Shown: positions 44,501 through 50,818 of the stretch, piece after piece
Layout of the letters: each line of letters starts with the position of its first letter
How positions within the stretch are numbered: the stretch's first letter is position 1
DNA from: Candidatus Kapaibacterium sp.
Lineage (GTDB): Bacteria > Bacteroidota > Ignavibacteria > Kapaibacteriales > Kapaibacteriaceae
Length of the DNA stretch: 52,569 nucleotides
Direction: 5' to 3'
Assembly (NCBI GenBank): GCA_018882895.1
Contig: VERF01000012.1
Span: 1 to 52,569, forward strand
Notes under the pieces: model-generated
What the model saw: only the letters and a program-made list of their open reading frames with translations
Told to the model about the DNA's origin: nothing
Databases searched by the model: none
Position numbers and translations under genes: made by a program

Positions 44501-44644
44501 GCGGCCAGTGAAAGCCGCGTCGGCATGGGTGTGGTGGTCGTGGGTGGAATGGCCATTTCGACACTTCTGACGCTCTACGTCATCCCGTCACTCTACGTCG
44601 TGATGTCACGCCGCAAGTCGCATCGCGGAGGTGCTCATGCGTAG
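41582..44644 (+). CDS. RND family multidrug efflux pump (HAE1)
   Basis: 1020 residues with 12 predicted helices in two halves and two large periplasmic loops. The proton relay residues are in place: the Asp pair in TM4 (GLVVDDAIVMMENI) and the Lys in TM10 (GLVTKNGILIVEFANQ). Starts with the usual NISVLSIRRPVTAIVISILLVVMG. It exports drugs, bile-like compounds or lipids using proton motive force; the substrate is not predictable. Coupled to the adaptor and to the duct gene (8-bp overlap). Confidence 0.96.
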   Translation: MNISVLSIRRPVTAIVISILLVVMGLVGASFLGIRQFPNVDPPNITVTTTYTGANADVVESQITEPLEESINGIDGIRSLTSTSADGRSTITVEFELERDLEQAANDVRDRVERSKRQLPADVDPPVVSKAESNSNNVVVMTVQGRDRSLPDLSAYAANVLKERLQTITGVGSITIWGERKYAMRIVMDPKRLVAYGLTPNDVRQVLARENVELPAGRLEGASMELSLRTLGRLSTPEDFTALILRDDNGGVVRLGDVARVYLGAENERTVLKRDGVPMVALAISPQPGANQIEIANEFYRRYNVLLASAPKGIELKIAFDNTRFIRGAISEVQETLVIAFALVVLIIFLFLRSWRATIIPVVAIPVSLIASFFFVWLAGFSINLLTLLGVVLATGLVVDDAIVMMENIYKRIEGGEDPGSAGEKGASEITFAIISTTITLALVFLPVIFLQGITGRLFREFGLVVASSVLISALVSLTLTPMMSTAILRRTENEGLLHRLTEPFFVWLTSAYERSVASIVRRPLRAVIIMALAVATLFGVGSQLKNELAPLEDRSVMSMNITGPEGTTYDRMNVIIDTLRQRIERAVPERRFVLTVTSPFFLSGGSNAGFVRLILVDPEERKRSQMAIAGMLTKMMRDATEARTVVIQEQTISTGQRAGLPVQVVVMAPDIEALRQVLPNVLDEAQKEGAFSVVDVNLKFTKPEVDVTVDRAKARALGVSVTDVASTIQAGFSGQRYGYIVRDGKQYQVIGELERLSRATPDAVREVTVRSSTGAMIPLVDLVTLQERSVPPQLYRYNRSVSATISAGLSPGSTIADGITAMERVAGKTLDGRFTTALTGASRDYAESSSSLLFAFVLALALVYLVLAAQFESWIDPLTIMLTVPLALSGAVISLWITGDTLNIFSQIGSIVLIGLVTKNGILIVEFANQRFEQGADYAQAALEAASLRFRPILMTSLATILGSVPIAFSLGAASESRVGMGVVVVGGMAISTLLTLYVIPSLYVVMSRRKSHRGGAHA

Positions 44645-45950
44645 GCACACGTTGGCGTTGCTCGCCTTTGCCGTGGCGGTACTGCTGGCCCCCTTCATGA
44701 TGCATGCACAGCGACTCGGCATGAGCGATGCGGTCCGCGAGGCCATGCAGAAGAACTTTCGGCTTACCATTACGCGACTTGACTCTGCGGCTGCCAGCGC
44801 CCGCGAGCGCATGGGAGCGTCGGGACTCTATCCGAGCCTCGACGTAGCGGCCAATGGGCTGACGGGGGAGAACAACATCTCGCAGCGCACGGCCAGCGGC
44901 GTGAATATTGATCGCGCCGGTGCCGGCTTCACCAACATGAACGCCAATGCAACGCTGCAATGGACACTGTTTGACGGATTCCGCATGGTGGCCATCGACG
45001 AGCAAATGTCGCGCATGGCCGACGCCCAGCGCGAGGCCGCACGCGGTGCCTATGCCCGCGTGATCGCCGACGTGATGACGCGCTATGCCGCCGTGGTGGC
45101 GTCCGAGCATGCCCTCGACGGAGGCAAGGCGGCACTTGGTCTTGCAGAACGTCGACTTGACTTGGCGCGGCGTCGACTCCAAGTTGGGCAGGCCTCGCAG
45201 GTGAGCGTTTCTCAGGCCGAGATCGACCGCAATGCTGTGGCCTCGCTCCTGGAACGTCAGCGCACATCGCTACGTGTTGCGCGCACGGCTCTCGCAGTGC
45301 TGATCGCACGTGATCCGGCCGATACGTTTGCGGTTGACACGGGGCTTGCCATGCCCCAGCTTGACGATGCAGCGGTTCTCGAAGCGGCGATGCTGGAGCG
45401 CAATCCGGAGCTACTTGCCGCCGAACAGCAAGTGCTTGCAGCACGTGCCGAGGAACGTCAGGCCTCGGCATCACTGTGGCCGCGCATCGACGCAGTGGGT
45501 GGCTATGGCATGACCAACAACAGTACCGAAGCAGGCTTCATTCTTGAGAATCGTACCACTGGCTGGAACGCCGGGCTGCAGATGCGCTTCAATCTCTTTC
45601 GTGGCTTTGCCGACCAGCAGGCGGGTGAATTGGCACGAGTTGAGACTCTCAGACGCAAGGCCGAGATCGACGATCTGCGCTTGCGCATGCGCGGCGAGTT
45701 GGCCGCAACGATCGAACGCTCCAGCACCGGAGAGCGGCTGCTCTTGCTTGAGCGCTCAACGCTTGCCGCGGCGCGGGCAAATGCAGAGGTAGTTCTGGAA
45801 TCTTACCGGCAGGGGCTGGTGAGCGACCTCGACGTGCGTCAGGCCCAACAGTCGCTGGTGGAGATCACCACGCGCATTGCTCAGCTAGAGTTCGAGGTCT
45901 ATTCCTCAGGCATTGAGGCGCTGCGACTTGCCGGGCGACTTGTCCGCTAA
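44637..45950 (+). CDS. TolC-family outer membrane factor of the RND system
   Basis: 437 residues with a signal peptide (LALLAFAVAVLLAPFMMHAQ) and two OEP repeats of long helices (ARRRLQVGQASQVSVSQAEID; LESYRQGLVSDLDVRQAQQSLVE). The ATG at 44637 has GGAGG 6 bases upstream; a GTG at 44631 is less likely. It overlaps the pump gene end by 8 bp and completes a tripartite pump. Confidence 0.93.
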   Translation: MRRHTLALLAFAVAVLLAPFMMHAQRLGMSDAVREAMQKNFRLTITRLDSAAASARERMGASGLYPSLDVAANGLTGENNISQRTASGVNIDRAGAGFTNMNANATLQWTLFDGFRMVAIDEQMSRMADAQREAARGAYARVIADVMTRYAAVVASEHALDGGKAALGLAERRLDLARRRLQVGQASQVSVSQAEIDRNAVASLLERQRTSLRVARTALAVLIARDPADTFAVDTGLAMPQLDDAAVLEAAMLERNPELLAAEQQVLAARAEERQASASLWPRIDAVGGYGMTNNSTEAGFILENRTTGWNAGLQMRFNLFRGFADQQAGELARVETLRRKAEIDDLRLRMRGELAATIERSSTGERLLLLERSTLAAARANAEVVLESYRQGLVSDLDVRQAQQSLVEITTRIAQLEFEVYSSGIEALRLAGRLVR

Positions 45951-45971
45951 GCCCCCTTGGCGCTTGATCCG

Positions 45972-45979
45972 TATTTTTG
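45972..45979 (+). promoter_or_regulatory. -7 box (TATTTTTG) for fumC
   Basis: Perfect TAnnTTTG box, giving a leader of about 50 bases before the fumC ATG at 46038. Confidence 0.5.
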
Positions 45980-46037
45980 CCCGCCGATCAGGGCACTTCA
46001 ACGAACACTACGTCACCAACACAACACAGGCCGAGTC

Positions 46038-47429
46038 ATGGCAACACGCATTGAACGCGACACGATGGGCGAGATCGCCGTCCCTTCCACAGCATACTAT
46101 GGGGCACAGACCGCCCGCTCGCTGATCCACTTCGCGATCGGTGAAGAACGTATGCCGCGTGAGGTCGTGCAGGGTATGGCCATCCTCAAGAAGGCTGCCG
46201 CGATGGTTAACGCCGACCTCGGAGTGCTGAAGCCCGAGACCATGCAGCTGATCGTTGCTGCCTGCGATGAAGTGATCGACGGTAAACTCTTTGAGCATTT
46301 TCCGCTCAGCGTCTGGCAGACCGGTTCCGGTACGCAGACCAACATGAACGTGAACGAAGTGATCGCCAACCGCGCCATCGAGATGGCAGGGGGCGAGCTG
46401 GGCTCGAAGAAGCCCGTGCACCCGAACGACGATGTGAACAAGTCGCAGAGCTCGAATGATACCTTCCCGACGGCAATGCACATTGCTGCGGCCATCAGCG
46501 TTACGTCGCGCCTTGTGCCGGCCGTGACGGCTCTGCGCGATACGCTTGCTGCCAAGGCCGACGAGTATAAGGGGCTCATCAAGAGCGGTCGCACGCACCT
46601 TATGGACGCTACGCCCATCACACTGGGTCAGGAGTTCTCGGGCTATGTGCAGGCACTCACAAACAACCTCAAGCGCATCGACCAGGCCCTTGCGGGCGTG
46701 TACGAGCTTGCTCTTGGCGGCACAGCCGTCGGCACGGGACTCAACACGCATCCCGAGTTTGCCGTGCGCTCGGCGGCGAAGATCGCAGAGCTGACGGGAC
46801 TGCCGTTTACGTCGGCCCCAAACAAGTTCGAATCGCTTGCTGCGCATGACGCGCTCGTGTTCCTGCACGGCGCTCTCAAGACGCTTGCCGCATCCCTCAT
46901 GAAGATCGCCAACGACGTCCGCTGGATGTCATCGGGTCCACGCTGCGGTCTTGGCGAGATCTCCATCCCCGAAAACGAACCCGGCTCGTCGATCATGCCC
47001 GGCAAGGTAAACCCCACACAAAGCGAGGCCATGACCATGGTGGCGGCGCAGGTGATGGGCAACGACGTGGCCGTGAACATTGGCGGCGCATCGGGCAACT
47101 TCGAGCTGAACGTCTTCAAGCCCGTCATCATCTACAACGTCCTGCAGAGCGTGCGACTTCTCGCCGACACGTGCACCATGTTCAACGAACACTGCGCCGT
47201 GGGCATCACACCGAACGTGGATCGTCTGGAATACTACAACCGCAACACGCTCATGCTGGTGACGGCCCTGAACCCGCACATCGGCTACGACAATGCCGCC
47301 AAGATCGCCAAGACCGCGCACAAGAACGGCACCACACTCAAGCAGGAAGCTCTCGCCCTTGGCCTGCTCACCGAGGAACAATTCGATGAGTGGGTACGCC
47401 CTGAGGACATGCTGGGGCCGAGCTTGTAA
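46038..47429 (+). CDS. fumC: Fumarate hydratase class II
   Basis: 463 residues, close to E. coli FumC (467). Shows [17 protein letters not shown], the [13 protein letters not shown] segment, the [20 protein letters not shown] region with the catalytic His, and the superfamily signature [16 protein letters not shown] with the catalytic Ser loop. Converts fumarate to malate in the TCA cycle without iron-sulfur clusters. The upstream open frame is not protein-like; the ATG at 46038 gives the family start [13 protein letters not shown]. Confidence 0.97.
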   Translation: MATRIERDTMGEIAVPSTAYYGAQTARSLIHFAIGEERMPREVVQGMAILKKAAAMVNADLGVLKPETMQLIVAACDEVIDGKLFEHFPLSVWQTGSGTQTNMNVNEVIANRAIEMAGGELGSKKPVHPNDDVNKSQSSNDTFPTAMHIAAAISVTSRLVPAVTALRDTLAAKADEYKGLIKSGRTHLMDATPITLGQEFSGYVQALTNNLKRIDQALAGVYELALGGTAVGTGLNTHPEFAVRSAAKIAELTGLPFTSAPNKFESLAAHDALVFLHGALKTLAASLMKIANDVRWMSSGPRCGLGEISIPENEPGSSIMPGKVNPTQSEAMTMVAAQVMGNDVAVNIGGASGNFELNVFKPVIIYNVLQSVRLLADTCTMFNEHCAVGITPNVDRLEYYNRNTLMLVTALNPHIGYDNAAKIAKTAHKNGTTLKQEALALGLLTEEQFDEWVRPEDMLGPSL

Positions 47430-47474
47430 GGGGGCTTGCCCTTGCAACTGCTGGGATTATGCCATAGTAGCGCT

Positions 47475-47492
47475 GACTCACACTTGTGAGTC
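47475..47492. promoter_or_regulatory. Palindrome GACTCACA-CT-TGTGAGTC
   Basis: Perfect 8-bp inverted arms with a 2-base spacer, about 11 bases before the -7 box of the acetyltransferase gene, in the -33 region. A repressor site is likely; termination of fumC is the other option but no T run follows. Confidence 0.45.
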
Positions 47493-47502
47493 TTGATGGA
47501 AA

Positions 47503-47510
47503 TATTTTTG
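47503..47510 (+). promoter_or_regulatory. -7 box (TATTTTTG) for the acetyltransferase gene
   Basis: Perfect TAnnTTTG box 16 bases before the chosen ATG, predicting a leader of about 10 bases that begins near the GGAG ribosome site. Confidence 0.45.
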
Positions 47511-47526
47511 TGTTGAAGGAGTGTCG

Positions 47527-48030
47527 ATGATGTTTACCTTCGGTACGTTGCTTGATGATGCATCGAAATTGAACGAAATCATGGTGACTCACTTGCGATC
47601 TATGCAAGAGACTTACGGAGACATTGATCCTAGGCTTGTTGGCGATCAGCAGAGTGTAGCCCTTTACTGGCAGAAGGTTACTGCTAAGCGTCATCGTTTA
47701 TTGACGATGATTGTCGACGAGCAGGTCGTCGGATTCATTCTCGCCACTCCTTCCCGCTTAAGCGAGGGTAATATTTGGGAAATCCGTGCCCTGTACATTC
47801 TAGCGTCACATCAAAGACACGGTATCGGGCGCCAATTGCTGGCTAGCCTTCGTGGTGTCCTTGCTGAGGATGGCGTTGAAGTGCTTGATATTCTGGTCCA
47901 TTGCAAGAACGTTAAGGCCCGAACTTTCTTTATTGCATCAGGTGCAAAGCCTACTCAGTGTATTTCTATGTCAGATTCAGCTTTGGGGCACGTTGATACC
48001 GTCTTATTGCGATTACCAGTTGACGCTTAG
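47527..48030 (+). CDS. GNAT family N-acetyltransferase
   Basis: 167 residues. The acetyl-CoA site reads IRALYILASHQRHGIGRQLLASL (pattern Q/RxxGxG/A), preceded by a VGFILATPS strand. Acts on an unknown amine. GGAG precedes the ATG at 47527; GTG at 47521 overlaps that site and is less likely. From here on the DNA is AT-richer than before, suggesting acquired genes. Confidence 0.88.
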   Translation: MMFTFGTLLDDASKLNEIMVTHLRSMQETYGDIDPRLVGDQQSVALYWQKVTAKRHRLLTMIVDEQVVGFILATPSRLSEGNIWEIRALYILASHQRHGIGRQLLASLRGVLAEDGVEVLDILVHCKNVKARTFFIASGAKPTQCISMSDSALGHVDTVLLRLPVDA

Positions 48031-48344
48031 GTTTAACATCCGTATCCGCCCGAGCAACTTCATGTTGCGTCTTAATGATACATAAAACTCGCTGATCTCA
48101 ATGCAGCTCTCGTGCAGCTGCCGATAGTATCGCCGAACAGTATTTCTGCTAAGCCAAAAAGGCAAGCTGCCTGTTTGATGGGGCAGCCTGCCGATATTGG
48201 TGAAGTACTTGTTTGTACATGTGGTGCGGAATGGTTTTGCCAGCCATGCGGACTCCATGTGAGCGAATCCGCAAAGAAGCGACCATAGACACGTGCTCAC
48301 CACCATGATGGGGTCAGTAATGGCCGGAATCTACACCAACTGAC
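48031..48344. other. Gene-free stretch between convergent genes
   Basis: No convincing gene. It holds an imperfect inverted repeat (GGCAAGCTGCC at 48161-48171 with GGCAGCCTGCC at 48182-48192, one mismatch, 10-base loop) that could help end transcripts arriving from either side. A 97-codon minus-strand frame here has no ribosome site and overlaps the acetyltransferase end. Confidence 0.5.
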
Positions 48345-49802
48345 CTAACGGGCAGTCAGCATCTCTCCCAGAGTTTCATACGAAATGATCTCTCCGCCCG
48401 AATAGACTGTGCTGAAGGACTGAAGTGTGAGTTTGAATTGCCGCAACTCCCGGGTGGTTGGCTTGCTGAAACGGTGCTTGTGGACAAACTCGACAAAGAC
48501 ACCAAACCGGTGCTTTGTGCGCAGGTCTTGTCGACGTCGGACATACCGCAGCATGTTACCAATGGTCTGTTCGAACAAGTCTTCGTCCTGTTGCGCCCTC
48601 GCATCGATGAGTTGCCATACACTCAATGATATGTACGTCTGACGTTTGGTTGATGTCTCCCTGAGTTGGGATTTGAAGTGCTGATACTGCTTCTTGGGAC
48701 GCCCTCGTCGCGGGGTAGGGTGCGATAACAGTTGCTGAAACGACCGGCAGTAGGCTTCGACCATTCCAAGCCACGCATCCAACTCGTTGACCTGTGAGTA
48801 GAGCCGCGGATAGCGTCGAATGTCTGCAACGAGCTCTGTGGCATGCTCGATATGACCTGATAACATTTGACTTCGAATGGCAACATCAGTGCAGGTCAGC
48901 CAATTCGAAGACCCCGGTTTGTAGACCGTACGAGCAGACAGCGCATGCTTCTTTGCGTCTGTCAGCATGCCCAGTTCGAGACTCGTCACGGCCGTCATCA
49001 GATCAACTTCGGCACGGGGCAGGGGAGATGATTTGAGTTCACCGAGCATCGCCTCGAAGTCTCCGATCACCTGGTACGCCGTTAGCCTCATACGTGACAC
49101 AGAAACCCTGAACCATGGCTCTCTATGGTGTTGAAGTGCCCTCGAACAGGATTGTAGGAATGAGTGCCACTTGATACGAACCTCCTGGCTGCGTGCGTTC
49201 GATGCACGCACCGTTGCGTACAGCGTATCATGCTGCGATCTCAACATTGCTTCCATGTGGACCGCCTTTAGGCACTTCTCCAACTCGTTGGCATACACCA
49301 TCGCTTTCGAGCGTGAACCAAACTGCGAATGATACAGAACGAGATGTCGCAGCGCGGAAATGCACAGTCCCTGCCACTCGGCAGGGATGATATCACCATG
49401 CCGAATTCCCTTTCGAAGGTGAAAATGCGCGCCATCGGCAAGGCCGCTCTGAGCGAGATACATACCGATAACCAGAGAACGTACAGCTTGAAGCTGCGAG
49501 CGAAATGTCTTATCGCCCGAGCTCGATGAAGGGTCAGTCAGCAGCAGAAGATTTTCGAGTCTGTTTACCGTACGATCAATGAGATTGGTGAAGGTTTTGT
49601 CGTGGCGAGAATCCCCCTCATGTACGGAATAGAGCGATGCCTTCGCGTCCTTCGATGTGATTGCCGGATCTAGCGCCAGCTTGTAGAGCGTGTAACTCTT
49701 CGTTGCACTGCCCTCTATGGGCTCATTGAAAACTTCTATGGTTTTGAATCGACGCTGGGCAACTATGCCTGCGAGCGTCTGTAAATACTCATATGTGGTC
49801 AT
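48345..49802 (-). CDS. Hypothetical helical-repeat (solenoid) protein with AT-hook-like motif
   Basis: 485 residues, almost wholly helical by sequence, with TPR-like periodicity (for example ALRHLVLYHSQFGSRSKAMVYANELEKCL and MLSGHIEHATELVADIRRYPRLY). The N-terminal YTLYKLALDPAITSKDAKASLY to DRTVNRLENLLLL resembles the start of a broad family of unknown proteins in Bacteroidota that I recall only by pattern. Near residue 370 a PRRGRPKKQ string matches the AT-hook core (RGRP), which suggests DNA contact. No signal peptide: cytosolic. Divergent from three exported proteins; a sensor or regulator of them is my inference. A complete search result could change this. Confidence 0.7.
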   Translation of the reverse strand: MTTYEYLQTLAGIVAQRRFKTIEVFNEPIEGSATKSYTLYKLALDPAITSKDAKASLYSVHEGDSRHDKTFTNLIDRTVNRLENLLLLTDPSSSSGDKTFRSQLQAVRSLVIGMYLAQSGLADGAHFHLRKGIRHGDIIPAEWQGLCISALRHLVLYHSQFGSRSKAMVYANELEKCLKAVHMEAMLRSQHDTLYATVRASNARSQEVRIKWHSFLQSCSRALQHHREPWFRVSVSRMRLTAYQVIGDFEAMLGELKSSPLPRAEVDLMTAVTSLELGMLTDAKKHALSARTVYKPGSSNWLTCTDVAIRSQMLSGHIEHATELVADIRRYPRLYSQVNELDAWLGMVEAYCRSFQQLLSHPTPRRGRPKKQYQHFKSQLRETSTKRQTYISLSVWQLIDARAQQDEDLFEQTIGNMLRYVRRRQDLRTKHRFGVFVEFVHKHRFSKPTTRELRQFKLTLQSFSTVYSGGEIISYETLGEMLTAR

Positions 49803-49916
49803 AAATATGATGCATTAGTGATGAGGAAAAATCGGGTCTTTGTGAATGATGTAAAAAACACGACATCGCCATTATTGTTTCAACCTGAGTTCATAACTTG
49901 TAATGGGAGAAACACA

Positions 49917-50120
49917 ATGGAGTATTTATTAGCAATACTTGTATGGCTGGGAATCTTTGCCCCGGGTCAGCAAATTACTTCAAGCCAATATGACCAGGCG
50001 TTGCAGTCAAATGCCGCCATCATCCAGCAGGTGATGTCAGACTCGTTGTCGAGTCAACAAGCGGTTGCTGCCTTCGGCGAGTCAACAAAGATCATCGTTA
50101 TCGATCCATTGAGCCGTTAA
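49917..50120 (+). CDS. Small exported or membrane peptide, 67 residues
   Basis: MEYLLAILVWLGIFAPGQQ gives a hydrophobic N-terminus, followed by a polar Gln/Ser-rich stretch (TSSQYDQALQSNAAIIQQVM) and an end of TKIIVIDPLSR. GGGAG lies 8 bases before the ATG; a longer in-frame start at 49818 would bury the hydrophobic part and is rejected. Unknown family. It may be a membrane-anchored or secreted signal peptide. 22 bases before the Cys-rich gene, so they share a transcript. Confidence 0.6.
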   Translation: MEYLLAILVWLGIFAPGQQITSSQYDQALQSNAAIIQQVMSDSLSSQQAVAAFGESTKIIVIDPLSR

Positions 50121-50142
50121 AAATCACAAGAAAGGAATAGAG

Positions 50143-50805
50143 ATGAAAAGAGCAGTACTACTCGCATTCATAGCAACTGCAGCATTATGGGCGGCAACTA
50201 CCAGCGTGAATGCTCAATCTGGTTGTCCTGGTCAGGATCCATACAACTGCAATGGATGCACCAAGGACAGTGTTTACCGATTTCGGGTTTGCATCGGACC
50301 GGTGACAGATACAATTGACGTGACGATGTGCACGCAGTATGCTACGAATCAATTCATCAGCAATCCCTGCACAAATTGCATCAGGCCGTTGGATGCGATC
50401 ACGTGGGTCCGGAAGGTATGTGTCCCGCCATCGTTGGCTGCAGTTGGAATAGATACAATATACCGAGCGATAGTAAAGGCCACGTCCCTCTGCTGTTTAC
50501 AGAGTTACATCCCTGCGGCAATTCCGCTCTGCGGGCCTGGCGTCGACACATGTAGTCCCCTTAGTAATGCATACTGTCACATGGTTGGCTTACCCAGCTG
50601 CGTATCTCGGTCTGGTAACTGTTGGCAGTCATGTACAGACCGATGCAGGGATTTCTGCTACGTTGAGCGCAGGTATTGTAGAACCCCATCGGGTGCCTGT
50701 TCAGAATGCCCACGCATATATTGCAAAAGGCAAGCGGATTGCCCACAAGGATGTGTGCTTGTCAATTGTGATACTCTGATTGATCAACTCGGATGTTGTC
50801 CGTAG
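50143..50805 (+). CDS. Cys-rich secreted protein
   Basis: 220 residues with a signal peptide (AVLLAFIATAALWAATTSVNAQ) and 27 Cys in the mature part, many in CxxC, CC or CxxxC spacing (NCWQSCTDRCRDFC; CLLQ-type CC pairs), so it is very probably a disulfide-bonded extracellular protein. The first half has strands around VYRFRVCIGPVTDTIDV. Unknown family. Second gene of the right-end operon. Confidence 0.75.
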   Translation: MKRAVLLAFIATAALWAATTSVNAQSGCPGQDPYNCNGCTKDSVYRFRVCIGPVTDTIDVTMCTQYATNQFISNPCTNCIRPLDAITWVRKVCVPPSLAAVGIDTIYRAIVKATSLCCLQSYIPAAIPLCGPGVDTCSPLSNAYCHMVGLPSCVSRSGNCWQSCTDRCRDFCYVERRYCRTPSGACSECPRIYCKRQADCPQGCVLVNCDTLIDQLGCCP

Positions 50806-50818
50806 GAGGCCTGCAAAC

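Noticed and set aside
380-47430. AGGGGGC as a Chi or KOPS signal
   Set aside because: Both orientations occur equally within each region, whereas those signals are strand-skewed; kept only as an unexplained over-represented word.
48013-48306. Minus-strand 97-codon open frame
   Set aside because: Overlaps the acetyltransferase end, has no ribosome site and no recognisable protein pattern.
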